Assembly: GCA_030539335.1 (NCBI GenBank)
Contig: JAUNSG010000005.1
Span: 124,001-188,000 of the forward strand
Direction of reading: 5' to 3'
Length of the DNA: 64,000 nt
Origin: Eubacteriales bacterium
GTDB lineage: Bacteria; Bacillota; Clostridia; Oscillospirales; Butyricicoccaceae
Each line of letters begins with the position of its first letter. Positions within the stretch are counted from its first letter, which is position 1. Below, one piece after another: positions 45,236 through 54,668 of the stretch. Position numbers and translations under genes: made by a program. The notes beneath the pieces are model-generated. The model was not told the DNA's origin. It ran no database searches and was given only the letters and a program-made list of their open reading frames with translations.

Positions 45236-46183
45236 TTAGTTCTTTTTGCTCTTACCTTTTACATCAATCAAGACGGCGATCACGATAATGACGCCCTTTA
45301 CGATCTTCTGCCAGTGGGATGATACGCCCAGAATATCCAAGCCGTTGGCAATAACGGTAATCAGGAGCGCACCAATGACAACTCCCCACGACTTGCCAAC
45401 ACCACCCGACATAGATACACCACCGACAACACAGGCAGTAATGGCATCCATCTCATAACTCTCTGCCGCGGTTGGCTGGCCGATGGTAACACGAGAGGTC
45501 ATCAAAAATCCGCACAGACCGGCCAAAAGTCCGGCAATGGCAAACGTTGAGATGCGGATTTTCGTCGTGTTAATACCCGCCACACGCGCTGCAAGCAGAT
45601 TGCCGCCGCAGGCGTAAACACGGCGTCCGTATACCGTCTTCGCCAATACAAAGGAACAGATCAGGATGACAATAACCAGGAATACCGCAAGCATTGGAAC
45701 GCCGAAAACGGAGCTGGCGGCAATTGCCTTGTATTCCGCACTGATACCGGTAATCGGTTTGCCATTGGATGTCAGAAGCGCCAGACCACGTACGGCGGTC
45801 ATAGTGCCCAGTGTCATGATAAACGGGGGCAGGTCGCCGACGGCAACACCCACACCGTTCACGATACCAACCGCCAGACCGGCAATCAATGCCACGATCA
45901 GGGGAACAAACAGCGGATATTGTCCTTGTCCCAACATTGCCGCAAGAATGCCGGAGAATGCAACCGTAGAGCCGACCGACATATCAAAGCCGCCTGCAAT
46001 GATGACAAACATCATGCCAAAGGAAAGGATACCGTTGATGGATGCCTGCTTTAAAATATTAACAAGGTTGCTCGGCTGAATAAAACTCGGCTTCAGACAG
46101 GTCAGCACAATGACCAGCACCAAAAAAATTACAAAAATAAAATATTCACTTAACAGAGCTTTTGCATTTCTTTTCTGTTTCAT
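45236..46183 (-). CDS. Ribose-type sugar ABC transporter permease
   Basis: A 315-residue permease of the RbsC/XylH class with about eight to ten hydrophobic segments. Typical blocks are NILKQASINGILSFGMMFVIIAGGFDMSVGSTVAFSG, PPFIMTLGTMTAVRGLALLTSNGKPI, and ACGGNLLAARVAGINTTKIRISTFAIAGLLAGLCGFLMTSR. I use ATG 46183 (GGAAGGTGG upstream); an upstream in-frame ATG lies within the ATPase gene. Confidence 0.93.
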   Translation of the reverse strand: MKQKRNAKALLSEYFIFVIFLVLVIVLTCLKPSFIQPSNLVNILKQASINGILSFGMMFVIIAGGFDMSVGSTVAFSGILAAMLGQGQYPLFVPLIVALIAGLAVGIVNGVGVAVGDLPPFIMTLGTMTAVRGLALLTSNGKPITGISAEYKAIAASSVFGVPMLAVFLVIVILICSFVLAKTVYGRRVYACGGNLLAARVAGINTTKIRISTFAIAGLLAGLCGFLMTSRVTIGQPTAAESYEMDAITACVVGGVSMSGGVGKSWGVVIGALLITVIANGLDILGVSSHWQKIVKGVIIVIAVLIDVKGKSKKN

Positions 46184-46202
46184 TTTTCCACCTTCCCATA
46201 CG

Positions 46203-47696
46203 TTATACTTCAATTGCGGAAGCCAGTGTCATAATGCGCTCCTGCGAAAACTCTTCCCGACTCACTTCACCGGAAAGGTTGCCTTCCGACATCACTGCAA
46301 TTCTGTCACAGACTCCCATGAGCTCTGGAATTTCCGAAGAGATCATAATGACCGCTTTTCCCTGCTGGACAAGGCTTCCGATAAGCAAATAGATATCTCT
46401 TTTGGCGCCGACATCAATGCCTCGTGTCGGCTCATCCAGAATGATAATATCCGGATCATTTAACAACCATTTTGCGATGACGACCTTTTGCTGGTTGCCA
46501 CCGGAAAGATTGCTCACAATCTGTTCACCAGAAGGTGTTTTAATCTTTAGTTTTTCAATGTATTCGTTGGCCGCTTTCCGTGCCTTTGATTTGCTGTATA
46601 ATCCGTTGCGCAACAGCTTTTTGATGGCTACCATCGCGATATTGTCGTTTACCGAACCACTCAAATTCAAGCCTGTGACCTTACGATCCTCTGTAATGAG
46701 AGCGACTCCCTTTTTAATGATATCCTGCGGTGCATGAACGGTGACCTTCTCTCCCTTGACGTAAACCTCGCCGCTGGAAAGCTTATGCATTCCGAAAATA
46801 CCTTCTACCAGTTCACTTCTTCCAGCGCCAACCAATCCGCCGATTCCCAGGATTTCGCCCTCCCGGACAGAAAGACTGACATCCTTTACCTTATTATCCG
46901 CGCGGACAATGTGCTTGGCCTCGAAAATAACATCTCCAATTTCTGCTTCCAGCTTCGGGAAGACATCGGTAATCTCACGCCCGACCATCATCTTGATGAG
47001 CTTTGCCTCATTCAGATCCTTTGTATCACCGGAGCCAATGTACTGGCCATCACGGTATACACTGATGCGGTCACATATGGTGAAGATCTCATCCATACGA
47101 TGGGAGATATAGATGATCGCAACTCCCTGTTCCTTTAGCCGGCGGATATGTCCAAAGAGAAGCTCTACCTCACGTTCTGTAATTGCCGCGGTCGGCTCAT
47201 CCATAACGATTATCTTTGCATTTACCGAAATCGCTTTGATAATCTCAATGAGCTGACACTGTGCCACCGTAAGACTCCGCAGCGTATCCATCGGTGATAC
47301 ATGAAGGCCACACTCTTTGATCAGCTTTTTGGATGCCTCAATTTCCGCTTTTTTGTCTACTAAGCCGTTTTTCCGGATCTCACGCCCCACAAAAATGTTC
47401 TCATAGACTGTCATGTCGAGAATTGGATTCAATTCCTGATGGATCATCGCTACACCGGTATCCATTGCCTCTTTGGGATTGGATACCTGGTAAGGCTGTC
47501 CATTAAAAATAATTTCTCCGCCGGCATCCTTCGTATAGATACCCATGAGGATTTTCATCAGGGTCGATTTCCCTGCTCCATTTTCTCCCATGAGTGCGTG
47601 GACTTCACCCGGCTTTACCTGTAGCTGTACATGATCGAGAGCTTTTACTCCTGGAAAAGTCTTGCTGATGTCTTTCATTTCCAGTATATACTCCAT
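46203..47696 (-). CDS. Ribose-type sugar ABC transporter ATPase (tandem)
   Basis: A 497-residue RbsA/MglA-type protein with two ABC domains. Domain 1 has Walker A GENGAGKSTLM, signature-region LTVAQCQLIEIIKAI, Walker B KIIVMDEPTAAI and ISHRMDEIF. Domain 2 has the usual divergent Walker A (GLVGAGRSELVEGIFG), LSGGNQQKVVIAKWLL and IIILDEPTRGIDVGAK. It is the functional counterpart of the degenerate protein at 40152-41588. Confidence 0.95.
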   Translation of the reverse strand: MEYILEMKDISKTFPGVKALDHVQLQVKPGEVHALMGENGAGKSTLMKILMGIYTKDAGGEIIFNGQPYQVSNPKEAMDTGVAMIHQELNPILDMTVYENIFVGREIRKNGLVDKKAEIEASKKLIKECGLHVSPMDTLRSLTVAQCQLIEIIKAISVNAKIIVMDEPTAAITEREVELLFGHIRRLKEQGVAIIYISHRMDEIFTICDRISVYRDGQYIGSGDTKDLNEAKLIKMMVGREITDVFPKLEAEIGDVIFEAKHIVRADNKVKDVSLSVREGEILGIGGLVGAGRSELVEGIFGMHKLSSGEVYVKGEKVTVHAPQDIIKKGVALITEDRKVTGLNLSGSVNDNIAMVAIKKLLRNGLYSKSKARKAANEYIEKLKIKTPSGEQIVSNLSGGNQQKVVIAKWLLNDPDIIILDEPTRGIDVGAKRDIYLLIGSLVQQGKAVIMISSEIPELMGVCDRIAVMSEGNLSGEVSREEFSQERIMTLASAIEV

Positions 47697-47805
47697 GTTC
47701 TTTCCTCCCTCCTCATCTTACTCTTTCCAGGATCGCAACTGCATTCATCGGGCTTTTTCGTCAATTTGCCCGTTTCCGCCTGTTTCCTCCCCACTATTTT
47801 TCTCT

Positions 47806-47833
47806 ATTTTACCAAAAAAACATTTTTTCTCAA
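47806..47833 (-). promoter_or_regulatory. Candidate promoter of the sugar transporter operon
   Basis: On the - strand: TTGAGA (47833-47828), 16 bp, TAAAAT (47811-47806), 110 bp upstream of the ATPase gene. The 307-bp divergent gap also holds the promoter at 47930-47958; nothing else was recognised. Confidence 0.5.
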
Positions 47834-47929
47834 ACGGTCAATCTTCACACGACGGGGGACAATCTTTGGAATCTTTAAGATTTTTTTAAATTTCTGTCCC
47901 AGCCGAAGGAGATTCCCATCCCCCTCTCG

Positions 47930-47958
47930 TTGTTTTTCTGTCCTCGTCATGGTACAAT
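47930..47958 (+). promoter_or_regulatory. Promoter of the small membrane protein gene
   Basis: TTGTTT (47930-47935), 17 bp, TACAAT (47953-47958), 45 bp upstream of the start codon. Confidence 0.6.
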
Positions 47959-48003
47959 AACAACAGGAAAACGCACTCTCTGCACGAATAGGAGGAATCA
48001 GAG

Positions 48004-48309
48004 ATGGATGCTTTTACGATGATTATGGGGGTGGCAGGCTTACTGCTCCTGTTTATCAGCTTGTATGAAATGATTGCGAAAAAGGCATTTCTCAACAACG
48101 ATCTCTATCGGAAGTATACCAGGGAATCGGTTGATCAATATGTTCTACAGGAAGGCCGTTGGGGAAGTCTGATTTCCATAGGTGCCATCTTGCTTGCCAT
48201 CTGCTCCTGGAAGGAACTCGGTACACTTTTCCTGGGCTGTGGCTGGTTTCTAATTGCACTCGGGTTCCTTATGATTCGCACCGCCTCAAAGAAGCTGCAG
48301 AAAAAGTAG
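48004..48309 (+). CDS. Small membrane protein, unknown function
   Basis: A 101-residue protein I do not recognise. It has an N-terminal hydrophobic helix (MIMGVAGLLLLFISLYEMI), a polar middle (NDLYRKYTRESVDQYVLQEGRW), and two further hydrophobic helices (LISIGAILLAICSW and TLFLGCGWFLIALGFLMI), ending in a Lys-rich tail. This gives three probable membrane segments. AGGAGG lies 8 nt before the ATG, and it has its own promoter. It is transcribed alone, between the sugar transporter and the pheS leader. Confidence 0.75.
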   Translation: MDAFTMIMGVAGLLLLFISLYEMIAKKAFLNNDLYRKYTRESVDQYVLQEGRWGSLISIGAILLAICSWKELGTLFLGCGWFLIALGFLMIRTASKKLQKK

Positions 48310-48355
48310 CTTTTGCTGATATTGCGCAGAAACGGAACTTTTTCTGTTAAATACC

Positions 48356-48384
48356 TTGCACTTTATTTGGAATTATGGTATAAA
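48356..48384 (+). promoter_or_regulatory. Promoter of the pheS T-box transcript
   Basis: TTGCAC (48356-48361), 17 bp, TATAAA (48379-48384), just ahead of the T-box leader. Confidence 0.7.
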
Positions 48385-48391
48385 TAAGTGT

Positions 48392-48665
48392 ATTGTATTT
48401 GCATACGCAATAGTGAAAACAGGCGAGGAACGGGAAGAGTACCCAAATCCCTCTGCGGGAACAGAGAACGGCAGCCATCGGCTGGAAGCTGCCCGTCGCA
48501 TGGTTTGGAGAAGTTCGCCCGGGAGCTCCGGTGAAGAAACGCATCGGCGGTTTGCCCCGTTATGGCAGTTGAGTGCCCGTGTCTGGCGGGAATTCGGGTG
48601 GTACCGCGGAAGTGCCTGTGAACCTTTCGTCCCTAATTTGATTGGGATGAGGGGTTTTATTTTTG
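48392..48665 (+). promoter_or_regulatory. T-box riboswitch of pheS
   Basis: The 384-bp gap before pheS is a T-box leader. The T-box reads GGTGGTACCGCGG (about 48596-48608), followed by a terminator hairpin around GTCCC / GGGAT and a T-rich tail (48625-48665). Stem I has the AGTA element (48438-48441), and a TTC triplet at 48514-48516 is a good candidate Phe specifier. Confidence 0.93.
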
Positions 48666-48693
48666 TAAAATAACAGCAAGGAGTTGTTCTTGA

Positions 48694-49719
48694 ATGAAGG
48701 AAAAATTACAATCCATTCGGGAAATGGCGACAGAGGCAATGGCTGCCTGCGCCGATTCCCGCGAGCTTGATGCCATTCGCGTCAAATACCTCGGCAAGAA
48801 GGGCGAGGTCACTGCTCTGATGAAAAATATGCGCAGCCTCACGCCGGAAGAGCGTCCGGCCTTTGGCCAGATGGTCAATGAACTCCGCTCCGTGATTGAA
48901 GCGGGTCTGGCGGAAAACAAGGAGCGTCTGGAGGCAATCGCTTTGGAGCGCAAGCTTAAAAGTGAGACCCTGGATGTCACGATGCCGGGTGCGGAAATCC
49001 CAGTCGGGAAAAAACATCCCATCAATCTTGTACTGGATGAGGTAAAGGATATCTTCATCGGAATGGGCTTCTCGATTGCCGAGGGTCCGGATGTGGAATC
49101 CGATTACTACAATTTTGAAGCTTTAAACATTCCGAAGGATCATCCGGCACGCGATACGCAGGATACCTTCTATATTTCGGACAACGTTGTTCTCCGCACC
49201 CAGACCTCTCCCATTCAGATCCGTACGATGGAGAACAAAAAGCCACCGATTCGCATCATTGCCCCGGGCCGTGTATTCCGCAGCGACGATGTCGATGCAA
49301 CCCATTCCCCGCTGTTCCATCAGGTCGAGGGCCTGGTAATTGACAAGGGCATCCGCATGTCCGATCTGAAGGGCATTCTCGAAATGTTTGCTAAGAAGTT
49401 ATACGGTGAGGAGACGGTGGTCCGCTTCCGTCCGCACCACTTCCCGTTCACGGAGCCATCTGCAGAGATGGACTATCAGTGCTTCCAGTGCCACGGCAAA
49501 GATCCAAACTGTTCGGTCTGCCACGGCGAGGGATGGATTGAAATTCTGGGATGCGGTATGGTTCACCCGAAAGTTCTTGAAGTCTGCGGCATTGATCCGG
49601 AGGAATATTCCGGTTATGCATTCGGCATTGGTTTGGAGCGTTTGGTCATGGGACGCTTTAAAATTACGGACATCCGTAATTTCTACGAGAACGATGTGCG
49701 CTTCCTGCACCAGTTCTAA
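48694..49719 (+). CDS. pheS: Phenylalanyl-tRNA synthetase alpha subunit
   Basis: Catalytic subunit of PheRS; 341 residues, full length. An N-terminal coiled coil (tRNA binding) is followed by the class II core: [22 protein letters not shown] block ([19 protein letters not shown]), [46 protein letters not shown], and [13 protein letters not shown]. Four cysteines ([18 protein letters not shown], with one more Cys nearby) match a segment common in clostridial PheS. It is controlled by the T-box. pheT follows after 125 nt. Confidence 0.97.
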   Translation: MKEKLQSIREMATEAMAACADSRELDAIRVKYLGKKGEVTALMKNMRSLTPEERPAFGQMVNELRSVIEAGLAENKERLEAIALERKLKSETLDVTMPGAEIPVGKKHPINLVLDEVKDIFIGMGFSIAEGPDVESDYYNFEALNIPKDHPARDTQDTFYISDNVVLRTQTSPIQIRTMENKKPPIRIIAPGRVFRSDDVDATHSPLFHQVEGLVIDKGIRMSDLKGILEMFAKKLYGEETVVRFRPHHFPFTEPSAEMDYQCFQCHGKDPNCSVCHGEGWIEILGCGMVHPKVLEVCGIDPEEYSGYAFGIGLERLVMGRFKITDIRNFYENDVRFLHQF

Positions 49720-49844
49720 GCACGAAGATTTGCCATAAATCGTGTAGAGAATTCCATTTTCATCACAACTTTTTTCGAAGAAGATCCTTCAAGGAATTCC
49801 CTGCCGCCTAATGATTGAATATTATAGATTTGGAGGAATGAAAC

Positions 49845-52247
49845 ATGAAGCTGCCTATGAGCTGGCTTTCCGAATTTGTCGATATGGAGGGCATATCCAA
49901 TCAGGACTACGATGCCAAAATGACCATGTCCGGCTCAAAAGTCGAGGAGGTTGTTTATCTCGGCCGCGAGTTTAAAAATGTCGTAACCGGCAAAATTTTA
50001 TCGAATGTACCGCATCCGGATTCCGACCATCTGGTTATCTGCCAGGTCGATGTCGGAAAGGAAGAGCCGATCCAGATCGTCACTGGAGCACCGAATGCTA
50101 TTGTCGGCCGTGTTGTTCCGGTCGCACTGCATAAATCCACTCTGCCGGGTGGTGTTAAGATTACCAAGGGAAAGCTGCGCGGCGTCCCCTCCAACGGCAT
50201 GATGTGCTCGTTTGAAGAGCTGGGCCTGACGCAGAACGACCTTCCCTATGGTGACCCAGATGGCCTTCTGCTCATGCCGGAAGGAACGCCGGTCGGTGTC
50301 GATATCCGCACCGTTGTTGGTCTGGACGAATATGTTGCCGAGTTTGAAATTACGTCCAATCGTCCGGACTGTATGAGCGTTATTGGCTTGGCTCGCGAGA
50401 CAGCCGCAACGTTTGACCGCGAACTGAAGCTGCATACTCCGGTGGTCAAAGGCTGTGGTGGCGACATCAACGAGCATCTGAGCATTACCAACGAGGCTCC
50501 GGATCTGTGCCCGCGTTACACCGCCCGACTGGTCAAGAACATCAAGATCGAGCCGTCTCCGGCCTGGATGCGCGAGCGTCTGCATGCTGCCGGGGTCCGT
50601 CCGATCAACAATATTGTCGACATCACGAACTATGTCATGTTGGAGTATGGTCAGCCGATGCATGCTTTTGACTATGCTTGCCTGAAGGATAAAAAGATTA
50701 TTATCCGCCGTCCGGTTGCTGGCGAGAGCATCGAGACGCTGGACGGACAGATGCATGAGCTGGATACGAATATGGTTTGTATTGCTGACGGCAGCCGTCC
50801 GACTGCGGTTGCCGGTGTCATGGGCGGTTACGATTCCGAAATCACAGATTCCACCAACATGGTTGTCTTTGAGTCGGCAAACTTCCATGGCGCTACGGTC
50901 CGTGTGACTGCAAAGAAGCTGGGTATGCGTACCGAAGCTTCCGGCCGCTTCGAAAAGGGGCTTGATCCGCGCATGACGGTCGATGCGGTCAACCGTGCCT
51001 GTGAGCTGGTTGAGATACTCGGTGCCGGTGAGGTTGTCGATGGGATCATCGATGTAGATACTACCAGTGCGGAGAATAAGCGTCTCCCATTTGAGCCAGA
51101 AAAGATCAACATGCTGCTCGGCATCCAGTTGACAGCAGACGAGCAGATCGCATATCTGACAAAGCTTGGCTTTGGTGTGGAAAACGGTGAGGTCATTGTC
51201 CCCCACTTCCGTACCGATATCGCCCGCATGTGTGATATTGCCGAGGAAGTTGCCCGTCTGTATGGCTATGACAATATCCCAACGACTCTGTTCGGCGGGG
51301 AAGCTGTTTTGGGCTCCCTGACAGCGGAACAGACCTTTGAGAAAAAGATCGGTGAAATCGCCCGCACCTGTGGTTTTGACGAGGCATTTAATTTCTCCTT
51401 TGGCAACCCAAAGATGTATGATGACATCGCCCTGCCGGAGGACAGTGAGAAGCGCAAGTCCGTTCGGATTCTCAATCCGCTCGGCACGGAATTCAGTGTG
51501 ATGCGCACCACCTCCCTGCCCTCTATGCTGGAATCTCTCATGCATAACCTGAATCACCGCAACGAAACTGCCAGCCTGTATGAGCTGTATAAGATTTATC
51601 TGCCGAAACTGAACGACAATGGCACAGTCAATCCGGAACAATTGCCGGATGAGCCGCACATCCTAACGCTCGGTTCTTATGGCCGCCTTTCCTTCTTTGA
51701 ATTCAAAGGCGTCATCGAAAAGATCCTTACGACCTGCCGCATTGCGGATGTTTCTTTTGAGCCGGAAAAGGAGAATCCATCTTATCATCCGGGACGTTGC
51801 GCACGGATCCTGTCTGGAGATACTGAGATCGGTGTATTCGGTACGATTCATCCGCTGGTTGCCAAAAAATACGGCACCAATGCAGAGATTTTGGCAGCAG
51901 AGATAAATGTTGATCGCATGTTCGCTCATGTTGCACCGGAAAATGTGTATCATCCTCTGCCGAAGTATCCGGCTTCGACGCGTGATATCGCTGTTCTGTG
52001 CGATGACGAGATTCCAGTAGCTCGGATGCAGAAGGCTATCGAAAAATCCGTCGGCTCAATTTTGGAGTCGGTATCGCTGTTTGACGTCTATAAGGGCAAA
52101 AATATCCCAGAGGGCAAGAAGAGCGTTGCTTACTCTCTCAAGCTTCGCCGCAGTGATCGCACCCTGACAGATTCCGAGTGTGATGATGCAATGAATAAGG
52201 CAATTTCTATTCTGGAAGAGAAATTTGCTGCAAAACTACGCAAATAA
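49845..52247 (+). CDS. pheT: Phenylalanyl-tRNA synthetase beta subunit
   Basis: An 800-residue PheRS beta subunit. Domains in order: N-terminal B1 and tRNA-binding OB fold (VVTGKILSNVPHPDSDHLVICQVDVG), B3/B4 editing domain (RPDCMSVIGLARETAA, CPRYTARLVKNI), B5 (NKRLPFEPEKINMLLG), the catalytic-like core (EEVARLYGYDNIPTT), and the C-terminal ferredoxin-like anticodon domain (YPASTRDIAVLCDDEIPVARM). Start follows TGGAGG. It forms the alpha2-beta2 enzyme with PheS. Confidence 0.97.
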   Translation: MKLPMSWLSEFVDMEGISNQDYDAKMTMSGSKVEEVVYLGREFKNVVTGKILSNVPHPDSDHLVICQVDVGKEEPIQIVTGAPNAIVGRVVPVALHKSTLPGGVKITKGKLRGVPSNGMMCSFEELGLTQNDLPYGDPDGLLLMPEGTPVGVDIRTVVGLDEYVAEFEITSNRPDCMSVIGLARETAATFDRELKLHTPVVKGCGGDINEHLSITNEAPDLCPRYTARLVKNIKIEPSPAWMRERLHAAGVRPINNIVDITNYVMLEYGQPMHAFDYACLKDKKIIIRRPVAGESIETLDGQMHELDTNMVCIADGSRPTAVAGVMGGYDSEITDSTNMVVFESANFHGATVRVTAKKLGMRTEASGRFEKGLDPRMTVDAVNRACELVEILGAGEVVDGIIDVDTTSAENKRLPFEPEKINMLLGIQLTADEQIAYLTKLGFGVENGEVIVPHFRTDIARMCDIAEEVARLYGYDNIPTTLFGGEAVLGSLTAEQTFEKKIGEIARTCGFDEAFNFSFGNPKMYDDIALPEDSEKRKSVRILNPLGTEFSVMRTTSLPSMLESLMHNLNHRNETASLYELYKIYLPKLNDNGTVNPEQLPDEPHILTLGSYGRLSFFEFKGVIEKILTTCRIADVSFEPEKENPSYHPGRCARILSGDTEIGVFGTIHPLVAKKYGTNAEILAAEINVDRMFAHVAPENVYHPLPKYPASTRDIAVLCDDEIPVARMQKAIEKSVGSILESVSLFDVYKGKNIPEGKKSVAYSLKLRRSDRTLTDSECDDAMNKAISILEEKFAAKLRK

Positions 52248-52249
52248 TC

Positions 52250-52278
52250 TTTACAAATTGGTGATTTTGTATTATTAT
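52250..52278 (+). promoter_or_regulatory. Candidate promoter of ireB
   Basis: TTTACA (52250-52255), 17 bp, TATTAT (52273-52278), 26 bp upstream of the ireB start. Confidence 0.5.
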
Positions 52279-52304
52279 TGAAGTATATTGAAAGGAGGCC
52301 CACT

Positions 52305-52550
52305 ATGCTTGACGGAACCAAGAAGTTTTCTTTAAAAGAGGAAGGCAATCAGGAAATGAAAGTTGCTCTTCAGGCAGTATACGAAGCCCTCAAGGAGAAG
52401 GGCTATAATCCAATCAATCAGATTGTCGGCTATTTGCTTTCCGAGGATCCCACCTATATCACAAATCACAACAATGCGCGGAGTCTGATTCGTAAAATTG
52501 ATCGTGATGAATTGATGCAGGAACTGATTACAAAATATCTTGATTTGTAA
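52305..52550 (+). CDS. ireB: IreB family regulatory phosphoprotein (UPF0297)
   Basis: An 81-residue protein with the family's near-invariant core ([48 protein letters not shown]). In Enterococcus, IreB is a substrate of the PASTA kinase IreK and limits cephalosporin resistance; its role here is inferred. The start at 52305 has AAAGGAGG 6 nt upstream. In many Firmicutes ireB sits between alaS and yqgF; here it is alone, 40 kb from alaS. Confidence 0.95.
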   Translation: MLDGTKKFSLKEEGNQEMKVALQAVYEALKEKGYNPINQIVGYLLSEDPTYITNHNNARSLIRKIDRDELMQELITKYLDL

Positions 52551-52566
52551 ACCAATTGAGTTTTAA

Positions 52567-52597
52567 AAGCACGAAACCCCTCGTTTCGTGCTTTTTT
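52567..52597 (+). terminator. Terminator of ireB
   Basis: AAAGCACGAAAC / GTTTCGTGCTTT hairpin with a 6-nt loop and a T run. Confidence 0.92.
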
Positions 52598-52611
52598 CAT
52601 AGCAAAATGCT

Positions 52612-52640
52612 TTGACATCCCCTGCTGTGCATGATATACT
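52612..52640 (+). promoter_or_regulatory. Promoter of the 105-residue protein gene
   Basis: TTGACA (52612-52617), 17 bp, TATACT (52635-52640). Confidence 0.8.
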
Positions 52641-52678
52641 AATTATATTGTGTCACTAAATGAGAAAGGAGTTTGATT

Positions 52679-52996
52679 ATGTCTACTGTATCTTCTAAGA
52701 AAAAAGATTCGGACGGCATCCTTGAATATAAGGGCCACCCGCTTATGCGCCATGAGAATATTATCTATTATGGCAGCATGAGTGATCGCTACATCATTAT
52801 GCTTCAGATTCTGGAAACCCAAAAGGTGAAAGATCTGGAAGTTGCTTCCCGTGTTTTGGTACAACTCCAGCAGACTTCACCAAGTGTACCGCCAAAAGAT
52901 CGTATTGTAAAGAAGGCGGAAAAGAAGGGCTTGTATGACGCATTGGATATCGGCTACATCTGGCTGAATCGCGCACTTTCCAACGCTACAAAGTAA
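52679..52996 (+). CDS. Small protein of unknown function
   Basis: A 105-residue soluble protein I cannot place in a family. It begins STVSSKKKDSDGILEYKGHPLMRHENIIYYGSMSDRY, is rich in charged residues, has no signal peptide or membrane segment, and contains no cysteine. Amphipathic helices are likely (IIMLQILETQKVKDLEVASRVLVQLQQ). It has a consensus promoter, AGAAAGGAG ribosome site and a strong terminator, so it is a well-formed monocistronic gene and probably well expressed. Confidence 0.8.
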   Translation: MSTVSSKKKDSDGILEYKGHPLMRHENIIYYGSMSDRYIIMLQILETQKVKDLEVASRVLVQLQQTSPSVPPKDRIVKKAEKKGLYDALDIGYIWLNRALSNATK

Positions 52997-53026
52997 AAAG
53001 CGTATCTTGATAAGAAACCAGATCCA

Positions 53027-53066
53027 TAAAAGAGTCGGTGTGACAAAAGTCACACCGACTCTTTTG
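53027..53066. terminator. Bidirectional terminator
   Basis: AAAAGAGTCGGTGTGAC / GTCACACCGACTCTTTT with a 4-nt loop, between the convergent 105-residue protein and MATE genes. Confidence 0.92.
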
Positions 53067-53077
53067 CTCGACAAATA

Positions 53078-54451
53078 TTATCTTTCTGCCCGAAGTCGAT
53101 CCATTTTCTTAAATTCACTGCACATCATCCAAACAACCACAAATAGGACAACCATATCGGTAATCAGAGGCGCGCAAAACAAACCATGAACGCCAAGCTT
53201 CGGGATATGGGGCAAAAATACTGCCATGGGAAGATAAATCACAATCTGGCGCAGAAGGACCAATACACTCGCTTTGGAAGCGCGTCCAAGAGATTGCATC
53301 AAGGTCAAAATTATCACCCAAAATCCCAATACAATATAGGAGCTGAAAAACAGACGGACATCTGCCGTTCCCTGTGCCACAATCTCTGGTTCTGTGATAA
53401 ACAGCGACAGCATCGCTCTCGGCGCAAGCATAATCGGCAGATAGAAGATCATGGCCAGCAGCGTTGCCACAATCGAAAAGATTTTGGTTATGTATTTCAC
53501 CCGGTCATAACGCTTTGCACCATAATTGGTACCCGCCGCAGGCTGATATCCCTGACTGAGACCCCACAGGGGAATAAATGCAAACGATTGTAACCGGAGA
53601 GTCGCTCCGAGAATGGTCTGCCACATATCCCCTCCATTCTGAGCCGCAACATAATAGAGGACAGTCTGCTGTACCAAAAGCATGACCTGCATCAGCATAG
53701 CAGAAAAGCCAATCCCGAAGATTTCTCCCAATAATCCTTTTTCGATCCGGATACCATGAATTTGAACGTTCTGACTCTTCTTCAAAAAATACCACAGAGT
53801 GACTGCGGCCTGAACCAACTGTGAAACAACGGTAGCATACGCTGCCCCTTCTTCTCCTTTTCCATTTGCATTCAGAACGGTAATGAAGAGCGGATCCAGA
53901 ATAATATTTAGAATTGCTGCACCGCCACTAATCAACATGGCGCGTTTTAAAACGCCCTCACCGCGCATAATCATATTTGCAGACTGTGCGAAATTCACAA
54001 AAATACTGCCTGCAAAAACGATTCTCAGATAACGCGTGGCAATGTCCAAAATTTCGCCCTCTGCACCGGAAAGCCTGAGAATTTGCTTGGTAAAAACCAT
54101 GCCAACGATCATAATTACAATGGAAAAGAGCAAATCCAGTGCAATCAGATTTCCCATAATTTTATCCACGGTATTTTGATCCTTTTTTCCAATCGCCCTT
54201 GATAAAACAGATGCAGATCCCACACCAATTAGAGTTGCAATACCGGTATTTACAAGTGTAAATGGGTAAGAAACCGAAACGGCAGTCATGGCCTGGCTCC
54301 CTACCATCTGTCCCACATAGACCGCATCCATTAGGTTGTAAAGCCCTACTACTACCATTCCAATAATGGCCGGAACACTTAACGATAGAACCAGTTTCCA
54401 AGGACTGTCCGTTAACAGCCTGCTGCGTGGATCATTTTTTCTTGTGATAAT
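53078..54451 (-). CDS. MATE family efflux transporter, apparent non-AUG start
   Basis: A multidrug/toxin extrusion antiporter with about 12 membrane segments: SVPAIIGMVVVGLYNLMDAVYVGQMVGSQAMTAVSVSYPF, FANSANMI-type FAQSANMIMRGEGVLKRAM, and PLWGLSQGYQPAAGTNYGAKRYDRV. The first ATG (54358) lies inside helix 1. The frame stays open upstream through a typical N-terminus (KNDPRSRLLTDSPWKLVLSLSVPAI) to a stop at 54466, and the only ribosome site (AAAGGAGGAG) is directly before ATT 54451 and ATC 54448. I therefore infer a rare ATT or ATC start. A sequencing error is the alternative. With the upstream start it is 457 residues, usual for MATE. Confidence 0.82.
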   Translation of the reverse strand: MITRKNDPRSRLLTDSPWKLVLSLSVPAIIGMVVVGLYNLMDAVYVGQMVGSQAMTAVSVSYPFTLVNTGIATLIGVGSASVLSRAIGKKDQNTVDKIMGNLIALDLLFSIVIMIVGMVFTKQILRLSGAEGEILDIATRYLRIVFAGSIFVNFAQSANMIMRGEGVLKRAMLISGGAAILNIILDPLFITVLNANGKGEEGAAYATVVSQLVQAAVTLWYFLKKSQNVQIHGIRIEKGLLGEIFGIGFSAMLMQVMLLVQQTVLYYVAAQNGGDMWQTILGATLRLQSFAFIPLWGLSQGYQPAAGTNYGAKRYDRVKYITKIFSIVATLLAMIFYLPIMLAPRAMLSLFITEPEIVAQGTADVRLFFSSYIVLGFWVIILTLMQSLGRASKASVLVLLRQIVIYLPMAVFLPHIPKLGVHGLFCAPLITDMVVLFVVVWMMCSEFKKMDRLRAER

Positions 54452-54593
54452 TTCTCCTCCTTTTTATGACCTTAATATACTAAAATTATATTATGGATAG
54501 AGAAATTTTCCGCTCCGTGCCGGTCAAGTGGTCCTTTCGCGACAACTTATTTTGTAATCCTTATTTGGGAGGACATTATATACACAGATAAAA

Positions 54594-54628
54594 ACGCTAT
54601 GCAACAGATTCATCCGATTGCATAGCGT
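54594..54628 (-). terminator. Terminator of the 200-residue protein gene
   Basis: ACGCTATGCAA / TTGCATAGCGT, 11-bp arms, followed by TTTTATC on the - strand. The 217-bp gap to the MATE gene has nothing else I recognise. Confidence 0.85.
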
Positions 54629-54668
54629 CGTACTTGTTATATGCAGTTTTCTCTATGATTGCTTTCTC

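Noticed and set aside
49998..51659. 553-codon open frame on the - strand opposite pheT
   Set aside because: Shadow of pheT; its translation is rich in His, Arg and Ile with no family resemblance.
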